Shown here: in pieces, positions 14,265 to 23,944 of the stretch
Position numbering within the stretch: position 1 is the stretch's first letter
Layout of the letters: each line of letters opens with the position of its first letter
Origin: a virus
Length of the DNA: 64,000 bases
Reading direction: 5' to 3' (one strand)
Virus record (IMG/VR): IMGVR_UViG_3300027833_001310
Coordinates: 28,053 to 92,052 of that record
Notes under the pieces: generated by a model
Told to the model about the DNA's origin: nothing
The model's input: the letters and a program-made list of their open reading frames with translations, nothing else
Database searches by the model: none
Translations under genes and position numbers: made by a program

Positions 14265-15365
14265 CTAAAGGGTCATTCCCTTAAATGTGTCGTTCGTTAC
14301 GTCTTGTTTTGTGCCGCCACTAACGTAACTAGTTATCTCTGTTTCTTGTGGAGCAACTTGTACGTCACTGCCTCCAATCCACTTTTGTGTCCATGGTAAC
14401 GGATTTGAACCTGCTGTGTAAACTTTCTCTAAGCCGATGTTAGTCATGCGTTTAGCTGCAATCCACTCTACATACTGCTCTAGTAACTGTGCATTCAAGC
14501 CAATAATACTACCGTCTTTAAACAAGTACTTTGCCCATGCTTTTTCTTGTTCTACTGCATCGATAAACATTTGCTTTGATTCTTCTGCAGTTTCTTCTTT
14601 AATTTTAGCAAAGTCTTCATCTTCTTTTGGTAATAATTTTAACATGTGCTGTGTACTTGCTAAGTGAACATTCTCATCTCTAGCAATTAACTTAATAATT
14701 TTTGCATTTCCTTCCATCTTTTTAACTTCAGCAAACGCCCAACTACATGCAAAAGATACATAAAAACGTACACCTTCCAAGATGTTTACGCTCATTATGC
14801 ACTTCCATAATTTTTTCTTGTGCTCGTATAAACTATACTTTGCACTGCCTTTACGCATTAGATCGTTATACTCGTATAGGTCATTATAACATTGTGTGAT
14901 ACTATCGGCACAATCTGCAATCTCACTAATACTGCTCATCTCATCAAAAACCTTGCTCGGGTCAGGATATACATTTCTGATAATATGTGTGTAGCTTCTG
15001 CTGTGAATAGTTTCACTGAATGCCCAAGTCTCAATCCAGGTTTCTAATTCTGGTAGACTAACAATAGGCAAGAACACTAAGTTAGGTGAACGCCCTTGAA
15101 CACTGTCCAAGAGTATTTGTCTTTTTAAGTTAGATGTAAAGATGTGTTGCTCATGTGGCTCGAGGTCTTTAAAGTCTTTAGCATCTTTTACGATGTCGAC
15201 TTCTTCGGGTCTCCAGAAAAAGCCTAACTGCTTGTCAGTGAGCTTTTCAAATTGACGATACTTGATTGTATCATAACGTTGCATACACACGCCACCGTTA
15301 GGGTCTAGAAACATTTTTGCTTCCATGTGGTTATACGCTTTGTTTGTGTTTAGTACAGATTTCAT
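14265..15365 (-). CDS. nrdB: Ribonucleotide reductase class I beta subunit
   Basis: 366 residues. The alignment-quality blocks FFWRPEEVD, FTSNLKRQILLDSVQGRSP, LPELETWIETWAFSET and HSRSYTHIIRN are diagnostic of NrdB and include iron ligands and the radical-Tyr region. The ATG at 15365 overlaps the TGA of nrdA (ATGA), so it is chosen over 15383. It makes the tyrosyl radical for NrdA, supplying deoxynucleotides for phage replication. Confidence 0.97.
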   Translation of the reverse strand: MKSVLNTNKAYNHMEAKMFLDPNGGVCMQRYDTIKYRQFEKLTDKQLGFFWRPEEVDIVKDAKDFKDLEPHEQHIFTSNLKRQILLDSVQGRSPNLVFLPIVSLPELETWIETWAFSETIHSRSYTHIIRNVYPDPSKVFDEMSSISEIADCADSITQCYNDLYEYNDLMRKGSAKYSLYEHKKKLWKCIMSVNILEGVRFYVSFACSWAFAEVKKMEGNAKIIKLIARDENVHLASTQHMLKLLPKEDEDFAKIKEETAEESKQMFIDAVEQEKAWAKYLFKDGSIIGLNAQLLEQYVEWIAAKRMTNIGLEKVYTAGSNPLPWTQKWIGGSDVQVAPQETEITSYVSGGTKQDVTNDTFKGMTL

Positions 15366-17635
15366 ATTTTGCAAGATTCGCAATCCTCATCATCTACTTC
15401 AGTAAGTTCTAATGCCTCGGTTGTGTCCAGTTCTCCTTGGCCATCGTTGGTGTTGTTGTAATACAATTGCTTTCCGCCGTATTTGTAAAACGTAATTATA
15501 TCTTTGATTAGTACACTCATTGGTACCTTTTCATCTTCAAAGTGCTCTGGGTTATAACTTGTATTGACACTAATGCCTTGGTCGATGTACTTTTGTAGAA
15601 CAGCCATTATCTTCAAATAGCCTTCTGGTGACTTCTGATTCCACAGTAAGTCATACTTATTTTTAAGTCTAGGGTAGCCTGGCACTACTTGTTTAAGTAC
15701 ACCATGCTTACTTTGTTTAACACTGATAAAACTGCGTGGTGGTTCAATACCGTTTGTGCTGTTACTAATCTGTGCTGATGTTTCTGCTGGCATAAGTGCC
15801 ATTAGTGTTGAGTTACGAATACCTGTTGTTTTAAGTTGCTCACGCAATCCTTTCCAATCTTGTCTTTCTTTGTGCTTAACTAATTCATCTACATCTTTCT
15901 TATATGTTTGGTTAGGTGTAATTCCTTGTCCGTATTTCGTTTCTACTGTGCCAGGGCATTCGCCTTTTTCAACTGCTAAGTCTGCACTTGCTTTAATTAA
16001 GAAATAACTCCATGCTTCAGCCCATTCATCAACTAACTCTAAGTTAGGATTTTGATATGTTGAGTCATTCTTTGCTAACCAATATGCAAAGTTAATAATA
16101 CCAATACCTAACGGTCTACGTTTCATTGTGCTTAACTGTGCCGCTAGTACTGGGTAACTTTGGTAGTCTAAGAGTGCGTCTAAGCCCCTTACAGCAAGAT
16201 TACATACTCGCTCCATCTGTTTGAAGTCTTTAATAATACCCCAGTTAATTGCACTTAAAGTACATAAACTAATCTCACCGTCCGGGTCATTAATGCTAGT
16301 TAAAGGCTTTGTAGGTAAGTTAATTTCACAACATAAATTACTCTGCTTAATCGGTGCAACATCTTCTCTAAATGAACTATGCGTATTAGCATGGTCTACA
16401 TTCATTAAGTAAATTCTACCTGTGTCCTTACGTTCTGTTGCAAACGCAGAAAACAAATCCATTGCCTTAATAGACTTCTTCTTAATACGAGTGTTACTTT
16501 CTGCACATTCGTATAACTCTTTAAACTTGTCTTGGTCTTGGAAGAATGTCTCATATAATCCAGGTACATCGTGTGGAGAAAACAATGTAATATCTCCGCC
16601 AGTTAGTAGTCTTTCATACATTAGTTTATTAAACTGTACACCGTAGTCCATGTGTCTTACACGGTTTTCTTCTGTACCTTTATTGTTCTTTAATACCAGC
16701 ATGTCTTCAATTTCAGCATGCCAAATAGGATAGTATAATGTTGCTGCTCCGCCTCTTACTCCACCTTGTGAGCATGACTTAACTGCTGATTGGAATAGTT
16801 TATAGAAGGGGATAACTCCTGTGTGAGTTGCGTCTCCACTCCTAATAGGTGAGCCAATTGCTCTAATACTACCTGCACCTATACCAATGCCTGCCTTTTG
16901 ACTTACATACTTAACAATAGCACTTGTAGTAGCATTAATGCTATCTAAACTGTCATCAGTTTCAATAAGCACACAACTACTAAACTGTCGTTGTGGTGTA
17001 CGCACACCTGCCATTACTGGCGTAGGTAAACTTATTTCAAACGTACTAATTGCATCGTAGTATTCTTTAACGTACTGCATTCTTATTTCTTTGTTGTACT
17101 TACTAAACAATGTCATACCAATAAGCATATAGCAAACTTGTGGTGTTTCGAATACTTCACCAGTTGCTCTGTTCTGTACCAAGTACTTGCCACGGAATTG
17201 TTCCATAGCCGCATAAGTTAACACTTCATCTCTGTCGTGTTTAATGTAGTTACTTAGTTCGTCAATCTCATCCTTAGTATATGCTATTAAAATTTCTCTA
17301 TCGTAGAAGCCTTTCTTAACATTTTTATCTATAATATCACATAAGCACGGTGGCATAAACTGCCCATACACTGCTTTACGCAAATGATAGTTAATTAGCC
17401 TTCCTGCTACATATTGATAGTTTGGTGTTTCTTCGCTGATTAAATCTGCGGCACTTTTGATAAGTGTCTCTTGAATATCAGTACTAGTAATCCCAGTGTA
17501 CAATTGTATCTGACTGTTAATTTCTACTTCACTAGGACTAACGCCTGTTATGCCATCGCAGGCATATTGTACTACCTTGTGCAACTTATCTATGTTAATG
17601 TCTTCGAGTTGCCCAGATCGTTTTTGTACTTGCAT
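15362..17635 (-). CDS. nrdA: Ribonucleotide reductase class I alpha subunit
   Basis: 757 residues from ATG 17635, which follows GGAAG and aligns with known NrdA N-termini (VQKRSGQLEDINIDKLHKVV, an ATP-cone-type start). Catalytic blocks include RQFSSCVLIETDD, NLCCEINLPT (radical Cys/Glu loop) and ISLCTLSAINWG. The C-terminus ends in a CESCKI redox pair. It reduces ribonucleoside diphosphates together with NrdB. An early consensus promoter lies about 60 bases upstream. Confidence 0.97.
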   Translation of the reverse strand: MQVQKRSGQLEDINIDKLHKVVQYACDGITGVSPSEVEINSQIQLYTGITSTDIQETLIKSAADLISEETPNYQYVAGRLINYHLRKAVYGQFMPPCLCDIIDKNVKKGFYDREILIAYTKDEIDELSNYIKHDRDEVLTYAAMEQFRGKYLVQNRATGEVFETPQVCYMLIGMTLFSKYNKEIRMQYVKEYYDAISTFEISLPTPVMAGVRTPQRQFSSCVLIETDDSLDSINATTSAIVKYVSQKAGIGIGAGSIRAIGSPIRSGDATHTGVIPFYKLFQSAVKSCSQGGVRGGAATLYYPIWHAEIEDMLVLKNNKGTEENRVRHMDYGVQFNKLMYERLLTGGDITLFSPHDVPGLYETFFQDQDKFKELYECAESNTRIKKKSIKAMDLFSAFATERKDTGRIYLMNVDHANTHSSFREDVAPIKQSNLCCEINLPTKPLTSINDPDGEISLCTLSAINWGIIKDFKQMERVCNLAVRGLDALLDYQSYPVLAAQLSTMKRRPLGIGIINFAYWLAKNDSTYQNPNLELVDEWAEAWSYFLIKASADLAVEKGECPGTVETKYGQGITPNQTYKKDVDELVKHKERQDWKGLREQLKTTGIRNSTLMALMPAETSAQISNSTNGIEPPRSFISVKQSKHGVLKQVVPGYPRLKNKYDLLWNQKSPEGYLKIMAVLQKYIDQGISVNTSYNPEHFEDEKVPMSVLIKDIITFYKYGGKQLYYNNTNDGQGELDTTEALELTEVDDEDCESCKI

Positions 17636-17695
17636 GTGTTCTTCCGTTGTCTGTTTGTTTCTAAATTTGTTTAGTGTAGTATTTACCAGAAGCAA

Positions 17696-17724
17696 ATTAT
17701 ACATTAAAACTACGTTAATGTCAA
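17696..17724 (-). promoter_or_regulatory. Early promoter for nrdA-nrdB
   Basis: TTGACA (17724-17719), a 17-base spacer and TATAAT (17701-17696), fully consensus. It leaves a leader of about 55 bases with GGAAG before the nrdA ATG. Confidence 0.92.
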
Positions 17725-18152
17725 CTGAAAAGTGAGGAAGTTTTAATCTTATGCGAATTAAATCGGGTGCTGTTGTCTATAACGTATTGTAGGCTTACTG
17801 TCTCACCTGGTATAAAATTATAAGCCACTTGTTCGTGAATTAGCACCAGTCCATCGTTTCCATTTATATGATTACTTATCACTTCAAAGTACAATTCATC
17901 AGCTGTTATGAATCCTTTGTTAGTTAATGTAGCCGCTAATATGAGGGTGATTCCGGACTGGCAAAAATAGCCTTCTGATACTATTTCAAACACATTAGGC
18001 CAGTCGCTAGGAGTATAGTAATCTATATATCTAGGTATAGGTTTGATGTCAGCGAATGCTTCTAGTAAAGGTTCTACAGTTAGATATTCTTGCTGTCTAA
18101 CTGTACGCCAAGCATTCAAACGTTCTGATGGCGTTTGATGTTTGTTGAACAT
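17721..18152 (-). CDS. Uncharacterised protein, 143 aa
   Basis: Begins MFNKHQTPSERLNAWRTVRQQ and is predicted soluble. An internal FEIVSEGYFCQSG segment is followed by alternating strands. It lies 17 bases after the large fibre-like gene and before the nrdA promoter, at the end of a late structural unit. No known motif. Confidence 0.6.
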   Translation of the reverse strand: MFNKHQTPSERLNAWRTVRQQEYLTVEPLLEAFADIKPIPRYIDYYTPSDWPNVFEIVSEGYFCQSGITLILAATLTNKGFITADELYFEVISNHINGNDGLVLIHEQVAYNFIPGETVSLQYVIDNSTRFNSHKIKTSSLFS

Positions 18153-18169
18153 ATATTAAACTTGTAAAA

Positions 18170-20683
18170 TTAGTCGGCCCATCTTCGTACAACATATTTT
18201 ACTGTTACCGAAGTAGCCGGGTTCAATGTATTACTTACTGATATTGCTCCGTTTTCGGAAGCAAAGTTTGCTGCAAAATTTACATTACCAGTTAATGTAC
18301 CTGAACGTGCATCTGTATAATTATCTACAAACACGATATCGTCAATAGTACTATCACCGGAATACATTAGTGTACCAACACGTCTATAACTGCCGGAACC
18401 TGTTGTTCCTTGCATACTATATTCTACAAACTGTGTGTTTACAGGATTAGAGCCACCGAACGGTACGTCCAATTCTGAAACTGTGCTATTGCCTGTTAGT
18501 ATTGTTAATTGCTCTGGAGCAGTATATGCTGTTATTGCTGTACCTGCCGCTAGTGCTTCTGCTGTTAAGAATTCAATATTTGTTTTAATATTCATCAATC
18601 CTCTGATGTCAGTGTTAACTGATTCAAAGTATAGATTGTTTAATATTCTAGCAAAATCTCTTGCTTCTGTTCTTTCTTCAAAATCCATCTCACCAACTGC
18701 ACCATTAATTTTGGTATCCCATTTAATAGGAAAATGTCCGTTACCTGGACTTGCTGCTTCAGTGCTATTAAATTCTTTGTTTACATACACATTAGAAAAA
18801 ATGTTTACTTCAGGGTAAGCCATTGTAGCACTAAGCCAATCTTCTAATTTTGCTTTAACAGTTGAGTCAGTACGATCGTATTCATCAGATGTGAGTCCTA
18901 ATGATGTTACTGTACTTGCTTCATCGTTATGTAATGCAAATTTAAATGGTAATTTTTGAACTGCTTCTGCGTGAGTAATATACATTTTATTAGCCTCACT
19001 TGGTATAGTAGAAATCTTAGGCCATAAATTAGCACCGTTAACTACTGTTTGTACTGCTACTGACGTAGTTGCCCCTGATAAATCATATGATGCAACTGGT
19101 GTTGCTTCAACTGTTGCACTCGATACAACTGGTCTAAATGTTAATGCTGTTGAATTAGCACTTGTAGAACCTGCTGTAGTCATTACAAAAGTATTTCCTG
19201 TTACAGCATTAACTGTATGACTACCTGATAATCCGCCGCCTGTTGAACCTAGTACAATGCTACCACCTGCTAAGTTACCGTGTCTAGGACTTTTTACAAT
19301 TATGTTACCTGCTACACCGTTCTTGCGTGTTACAAATGATAATAATTCTAAATTAGCACTTGCACTATAGTCTGCATAATTTGTTGTAATTGTAAGTTGT
19401 TTGTTAACTGTATCAATTGCAGTAATTGTTCCAGTATCGCCATTTAGTTGTGATAAATCAGAACCTGATTCGTCAATAAATAAAACAACATCGTTAACTT
19501 CTGTGTTTTCAACATTTTCCACTGTTAATAGAATCTTATTACTAGCATTTTGTCCAACTGTTGTTATTTGTCTTGTTATACTTGATGCATTATTTGGCAG
19601 TGTAGCCGTTAATGTTTGGCCTGTTGAATTATATGCCGATACTGCTAATACTTTACCTGCTGCTAACCAGTCAGACCCACCTTTAACATATACATGATTA
19701 TATATACCCGCCGAGTCGTATAGTCCGTCTGCGTCAATTGAATAACTACCTGTGATTAAAGCTCCTGCTAACGCAATAGAACTAGCTGATGCTGTTGATG
19801 TCACCCCTTCTACTGCTGTATCAACCTTTGTTAAGAATAATGTGCCTAATGGTTCTGCATAAGTAGCAGTATTAGGTGCATGTTTTACGTCTGTTGCAAC
19901 TTGGATATGTTTAAACTGCATACCGATGTACCCAATACCAATACCGCCTGCAACTCTAACATTGTCTGTTGAAAGTTGTCTGTAAGAGGTTATTTGTTTG
20001 TCAGCATAAAAACCAGGCTTTCCTGTTTTACCAATAGTGGTATTTGCTAGAGCTTCAACAATTGCTGTGTTAGCATAGTAAGATGTTGAAATTTCATCAG
20101 CACCACTTGGAGATGTTCTAAGTGAAAGTGTATGAGTATGATCTGATAATGCTAAATTGCCTGTTTGTGAAAAGAAATAGTCATTACCGGATGAAATTGT
20201 TGCTACATTAGATGGGCTCTGAACTGTGCCGTTCTTGAGAACTGTTAAGTCTGCAGGTACAAAAACATTACCTGTTATGTTGTTTTTAAATTCAGCACCT
20301 AGTGTAATATTTGTAAATACTTTACCAAGTCTGCCGTATTCGTTTGCAGTTGAAGATGCGGCTGCGTCTGTTGCTGGTGTCCAACTTACACTATCTGTAA
20401 CGCCGTCAAATGCTCCTTTATCATATACTTTATGGGGAACAATGAACTTAATCATTTGTACGTTGGCTATACTTGCTGTAGTACTCTGAGCACTTGCGGT
20501 CTTTTCAAAGTTACCAGTCTTATTGTAAATGTCAGATACAGCATCGGTTGTGTCTGCACCAATATAAATTTGTCTGCTGTCTGTAGCAAACCCTATTTCA
20601 CCTGGACGCAACGGCTTAGGGAGATCTTGCTTCTGACCCCTGCGTTGTTGCATTCGTACGATTTTTGTTGTTTCTTCTGCCAC
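18170..20683 (-). CDS. Large tail-fibre/structural protein
   Basis: 837 residues from a GTG start. The N-terminal block VRMQQRRGQKQDLPKPLRPGEIGFATDSRQIYIG is the conserved attachment module of many marine T4-like fibre or baseplate proteins. The rest is Ser/Thr/Ala/Val-rich beta repeat sequence without catalytic motifs, as in fibrous receptor-binding proteins. It is under a GATAAATA late promoter with Shine-Dalgarno AGAGGC. It probably sits at the baseplate or fibre. Confidence 0.75.
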   Translation of the reverse strand: MAEETTKIVRMQQRRGQKQDLPKPLRPGEIGFATDSRQIYIGADTTDAVSDIYNKTGNFEKTASAQSTTASIANVQMIKFIVPHKVYDKGAFDGVTDSVSWTPATDAAASSTANEYGRLGKVFTNITLGAEFKNNITGNVFVPADLTVLKNGTVQSPSNVATISSGNDYFFSQTGNLALSDHTHTLSLRTSPSGADEISTSYYANTAIVEALANTTIGKTGKPGFYADKQITSYRQLSTDNVRVAGGIGIGYIGMQFKHIQVATDVKHAPNTATYAEPLGTLFLTKVDTAVEGVTSTASASSIALAGALITGSYSIDADGLYDSAGIYNHVYVKGGSDWLAAGKVLAVSAYNSTGQTLTATLPNNASSITRQITTVGQNASNKILLTVENVENTEVNDVVLFIDESGSDLSQLNGDTGTITAIDTVNKQLTITTNYADYSASANLELLSFVTRKNGVAGNIIVKSPRHGNLAGGSIVLGSTGGGLSGSHTVNAVTGNTFVMTTAGSTSANSTALTFRPVVSSATVEATPVASYDLSGATTSVAVQTVVNGANLWPKISTIPSEANKMYITHAEAVQKLPFKFALHNDEASTVTSLGLTSDEYDRTDSTVKAKLEDWLSATMAYPEVNIFSNVYVNKEFNSTEAASPGNGHFPIKWDTKINGAVGEMDFEERTEARDFARILNNLYFESVNTDIRGLMNIKTNIEFLTAEALAAGTAITAYTAPEQLTILTGNSTVSELDVPFGGSNPVNTQFVEYSMQGTTGSGSYRRVGTLMYSGDSTIDDIVFVDNYTDARSGTLTGNVNFAANFASENGAISVSNTLNPATSVTVKYVVRRWAD

Positions 20684-20710
20684 TGTTAAGCCTCTCTAAT
20701 TACTTAACAG

Positions 20711-20718
20711 TATTTATC
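20711..20718 (-). promoter_or_regulatory. Late promoter GATAAATA for the fibre gene
   Basis: Minus-strand GATAAATA, 27 bases before the GTG at 20683. Confidence 0.8.
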
Positions 20719-20729
20719 ACTTTGAGTGA

Positions 20730-21404
20730 CTAAACTTTATTATAATAGTCTGCTAATCTCATTGCCCATTTATTACAATATTCTTCGAATTCGTCGCCAT
20801 TAATAACAAAGTCAGCATACTTGCCTTCCCTGTCGATCATTAAGATAGCAACTTGTTTGATGTTTGTACCAAACATTTCATTGTGTGCTAGTGCGTATGC
20901 ACAGCCTTGCATGAAGTAATCTTCTATCCATTCACGTTTCTTAATCTTTTTAGCAGTTTTAAAGTCAATAATACTTTCGACACCATTAAACATACCTACT
21001 GCATCACTTGTACCTGCATATAAGCCTTTGGCTATTAGTGCTACTTCAACACCCCATATTTCATCTACTTGACTTAAACCTTTGTCTATCATTTCTTCAA
21101 GCATACGTTTAGCCATAATGCTGATAAGATTGTTGCCTTTGATTTCGTACTCTTCCATTAGCACATATTTTTCTAATGCATTGTGTACTTTAGTACCTAA
21201 GCCTGCGGCTTCTTGGCTAATCCTATTTGCTTCAGCATCGCCTACACGTTTACGCCAATTGATAAGAGCTGTCTTATCACCAGTATCAGAAAGTACCGTG
21301 GTTACACTAGGTACTGGTTGATTATCATCACCTGTGTATTGACGTTGTCCGTTTTTTGCTGTTACCCTGTTGAGAGCTGGGTAAGTAAATTTTTCTACAA
21401 GCAT
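20730..21404 (-). CDS. PD-(D/E)XK exonuclease, Cas4/RecB-like
   Basis: 224 residues. GLGTKVHNALEKYVL is the motif with GT-x-H-x3-E. VEVALIAKGLYAGTSDAVGMFNGVESIIDFKTAKK holds the G-T-x-D and catalytic D-F-K-T (PD-ExK) residues. QGCAYALAHNEMFG is motif IV. This is the Cas4/MGME1-like nuclease fold common in marine T4-like phages. It probably processes DNA ends in recombination. It is a monocistronic early gene with its own promoter. Confidence 0.85.
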   Translation of the reverse strand: MLVEKFTYPALNRVTAKNGQRQYTGDDNQPVPSVTTVLSDTGDKTALINWRKRVGDAEANRISQEAAGLGTKVHNALEKYVLMEEYEIKGNNLISIMAKRMLEEMIDKGLSQVDEIWGVEVALIAKGLYAGTSDAVGMFNGVESIIDFKTAKKIKKREWIEDYFMQGCAYALAHNEMFGTNIKQVAILMIDREGKYADFVINGDEFEEYCNKWAMRLADYYNKV

Positions 21405-21431
21405 TAAGTATACCTTTGTTAGTTAAGAACT

Positions 21432-21460
21432 ATTATAGCATGTGATGAATGTTATGTCAA
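21432..21460 (-). promoter_or_regulatory. Early promoter for the exonuclease gene
   Basis: TTGACA (21460-21455), a 17-base spacer and TATAAT (21437-21432). It follows immediately after the terminator of the upstream late unit. Confidence 0.92.
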
Positions 21461-21464
21461 TAAA

Positions 21465-21486
21465 AAAGGCACTTAAAAATGCCTTT
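21465..21486 (-). terminator. Terminator closing the late unit upstream of the exonuclease gene
   Basis: AAAGGCA/TGCCTTT forms a 7 bp stem and is followed on the minus strand by TTTA. It separates the gene ending at 21507 from the early promoter. Confidence 0.8.
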
Positions 21487-21506
21487 ATTTTCAACAACTT
21501 ATGTTA

Positions 21507-21824
21507 TTACCAACTAATATTCCATTGTAATGCGGTTGTATTATTTGGGTCTGTGACAATACTAATACCGTATCCTAAATTAGTAAAGTAATTTTTTACA
21601 TAGTTTATTTGGTCTAGTTTAGTTGGGTCTGTAGTAATACTGTTATATACATAGTAGTACACATTACTGTTAGTCATTGTAGAATTGTTTACATTTGCGT
21701 AAAGTATACCAGCATCAACATTAGCATATACTGCGTTTTCTATAGCAGTTACTTCGTTGTGGATTACAGTATTATTTCTAGTACTGCTTCTTGCTGTTTT
21801 AGCATTTATGAATATCCCAGGCAT
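21507..21824 (-). CDS. Conserved small structural-type protein, 105 aa
   Basis: MPGIFINAKTARSSTRNNTV... ends in SIVTDPNNTTALQWNISW. The motif of a YYYVYNSI segment, a predicted helix (INYVKNYFTNLGYGISI) and a terminal tryptophan strand is conserved in T4-like marine phages. No enzyme motif. It is the last gene of the late unit before the terminator and has a Shine-Dalgarno GGAGA. Probably a virion component. Confidence 0.75.
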   Translation of the reverse strand: MPGIFINAKTARSSTRNNTVIHNEVTAIENAVYANVDAGILYANVNNSTMTNSNVYYYVYNSITTDPTKLDQINYVKNYFTNLGYGISIVTDPNNTTALQWNISW

Positions 21825-21826
21825 TG

Positions 21827-22165
21827 TTACGCTATCTCCGAATTCATTGCAGTACTTGCTGCACCTTGAGCTAAATCAGATACAGTGTTTGCTGCTGCTT
21901 CATCATCACCTGTGCTTATTTCTGCAGGTAACTGATTTTTAGGTTTAATTATATCTCTGTTTACACTACTAGCATGTCCGCTCTTATCAATTGCTGTAAT
22001 AAGTTCGTCTGTTGTAGTAACATAGCCTTGCTTGGCTAATAATGATCTAAATTCTTCAGTAGGAATATCTTCTACACCCTTAGCTGCTACTTTTGTTAGC
22101 AAGTCTTGTATGGTTAGAATTAAGTCGGAAAAATATCCTTCTGATATTACTTCTCTAATTAACAT
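21827..22165 (-). CDS. Small protein with capsid-targeting-like N-terminus, 112 aa
   Basis: MLIREVISEGYF resembles the T4 capsid-targeting peptide, which gp21 cuts after Glu in (L/I)xE; here the cut would follow Glu9. The rest is a helical domain (LILTIQDLLTKVAAKGV, IPTEEFRSLLAKQGYV) and an Ala/Ser-rich tail. It sits one base after the stop of the 434-aa gene. A core or internal head protein is inferred. Confidence 0.55.
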   Translation of the reverse strand: MLIREVISEGYFSDLILTIQDLLTKVAAKGVEDIPTEEFRSLLAKQGYVTTTDELITAIDKSGHASSVNRDIIKPKNQLPAEISTGDDEAAANTVSDLAQGAASTAMNSEIA

Positions 22166-22166
22166 T

Positions 22167-23471
22167 TTAGACCTCTACTGGGTTTCTACCTAACGGCTCT
22201 TCTTCTGGGCCTGCTGCGGCAGGTACGTTAACATCCATTGCCGGCTCTTCTAATCCTACTTCTGCTGGTGCTGCGCCTAAATCAGCAGTATCACCTAAAC
22301 CCATATCATCTGAGTTTACAACACTGCCTGCACCAATTAAGCCGCCTATAGCATTATCAATTCCTGCTTTAGCACCTTTAGATGCCTCAATGTATGTTGC
22401 TAATAAACCGTTAACGCTGTCTGCAAAAGTAGCTGCTGCTTGAGCACCCATTTCACCACGCATTTGATCTGCAATTGCTGGTATACTTTCGTTTGCCATA
22501 CGTCCAATCTCTTCTACATGGTCTTGAATATCGTCTGCTAATGCTCTTACTGCCATTACAACTTCTGCTTCTTCTACTGAAGTACCTTCAAGTTCTTCGT
22601 TAATCATGTCGTCTACTAGGCTGTCAAACATTGTGCCTTCGTTTTTCTTTTCGTCTTTTGTATCACCAGTGACATCGTATTCTTCGCCGTCTACTGTAAA
22701 TTTCTTTTCGCCTTTTGCAATAGCATCTTTTCTAGCACCAGTAAATTTGTTTTGTTCTGCTACTTTAGCACCAAACATTTTAATACCGTTTCCAACTGCA
22801 TCTTCTTCTAAACTGTTTAGGAAACCAACAACTGCATCTCTGCTTTTTTCTGTTACTTTAGCAAAAGATTCTAATTTCTCTTCAATTGCTTGTAGGCTTT
22901 CTGTACCTGATAATTCAACACCACACTCTTTAGCAAGTTCTCTAAGTAAAGAATCGTTAAGGTCTGTTTCTGGGATATACTCGCCTTCTTCTTCGATACT
23001 TTCATGTGTACCACCACATGATTCTACATAGCTTTTTGCTGCTGAAAGGATAATTGGCATAACGTGTTCGTCATCATATGCAAAACGTGAATCCATTCTA
23101 TATTGATTCATGCACTCGCCACAAGCCTCATCCATTGTGTAGCCACTGTCCATTAAGTTACAAACACTTGCATTGATCATTTCTTTCATCTCACCATGTG
23201 CAGGTGATTCGGCATACATGCCTTCATTGATCATAGTTTGAACAACATCTTTGATGCCTAAAAACTTTGCGTATTCTAGCTCTTGCTGGAACTTAGTGTT
23301 GACACTTTTAATTTTGTTAATGCTTGCATTAGCAGTTTCTAGTAAACTATCTAGTTTTGCTTTCTTAGGAAATCCAGCAGTCTTTAGTGAGACTCCAAAC
23401 TCTTCCTTTAGCATTTTGTTAACTTTAGCGATTTTCTTTACGCCTTTTTGATTGAATTCTTTTAAAAACAT
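22167..23471 (-). CDS. Head-region protein of unknown function, 434 aa
   Basis: A helical, acidic protein beginning MFLKEFNQKGVKKIAKVNKML. A Cys-containing middle region (CNLMDSGYTMDEACGECMNQYRM) is followed by long helices and an acidic, Ala/Pro-rich C-terminus. The composition resembles a core or scaffold protein, and its late promoter fits. No family is recognised. It begins the unit 22167 to 21507. Confidence 0.6.
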   Translation of the reverse strand: MFLKEFNQKGVKKIAKVNKMLKEEFGVSLKTAGFPKKAKLDSLLETANASINKIKSVNTKFQQELEYAKFLGIKDVVQTMINEGMYAESPAHGEMKEMINASVCNLMDSGYTMDEACGECMNQYRMDSRFAYDDEHVMPIILSAAKSYVESCGGTHESIEEEGEYIPETDLNDSLLRELAKECGVELSGTESLQAIEEKLESFAKVTEKSRDAVVGFLNSLEEDAVGNGIKMFGAKVAEQNKFTGARKDAIAKGEKKFTVDGEEYDVTGDTKDEKKNEGTMFDSLVDDMINEELEGTSVEEAEVVMAVRALADDIQDHVEEIGRMANESIPAIADQMRGEMGAQAAATFADSVNGLLATYIEASKGAKAGIDNAIGGLIGAGSVVNSDDMGLGDTADLGAAPAEVGLEEPAMDVNVPAAAGPEEEPLGRNPVEV

Positions 23472-23508
23472 TTTTTTATTTCCCAGGTATTAAATTCTCT
23501 ATTACTGT

Positions 23509-23516
23509 TATTTATC
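23509..23516 (-). promoter_or_regulatory. Late promoter GATAAATA for the 434-aa gene
   Basis: Minus-strand GATAAATA, 37 bases upstream of the ATG at 23471. Confidence 0.75.
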
Positions 23517-23531
23517 ATCTTTGCGAACATT

Positions 23532-23921
23532 TTAGTTGAACCGTTTCAGTTCATCCTTGGTAAAATTGAACTTGCAGATAGTATCAAACAATCTAGCCTC
23601 AACTACTTCCCCTAATGTAAAGTCTTTTGTGTGCTTGAGGGTGTGTCTATAGAACATAATGTCGTTTTTACATCTAAAATATTGTGTCATTAAGCCTTCT
23701 AATTTAATTTTATTTGTTAAACTTATTGCTTTTCCTTTGTTACGCAACTTACATAAGTATGTTGCTACACATTTCATAGGAAGTTCTTTTGCTACAACTG
23801 CTTTTGTGATATGCTCTTGTACTACAAATGTATCATCTTGTTTAGTTACAACGTATACACCTTTTCTAGCAACGTTAGTCGCTATAGCATCTAATTGTTT
23901 AGTGAGTCTTTGTTTGTTCAT
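23532..23921 (-). CDS. Uncharacterised basic protein, 129 aa
   Basis: Start MNKQRLTKQLDAIATN at 23921 is chosen because a CATAAATA box lies exactly 5 bases before it; the longer frame to 23987 has no ribosome site. The protein has a short beta core (VYVVTKQDDTFVVQEHITK) and a basic helical half. No motif is known. The gap of 5 bases and lack of Shine-Dalgarno predict a leaderless late mRNA. Confidence 0.6.
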   Translation of the reverse strand: MNKQRLTKQLDAIATNVARKGVYVVTKQDDTFVVQEHITKAVVAKELPMKCVATYLCKLRNKGKAISLTNKIKLEGLMTQYFRCKNDIMFYRHTLKHTKDFTLGEVVEARLFDTICKFNFTKDELKRFN

Positions 23922-23926
23922 ATAGG

Positions 23927-23934
23927 TATTTATG
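23927..23934 (-). promoter_or_regulatory. Late box CATAAATA, 5 bases before ATG
   Basis: Minus strand. Only 5 bases separate the box from the ATG at 23921. It overlaps the extended reading frame, which is one reason the shorter start is preferred. Confidence 0.65.
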
Positions 23935-23944
23935 AACAGATGTT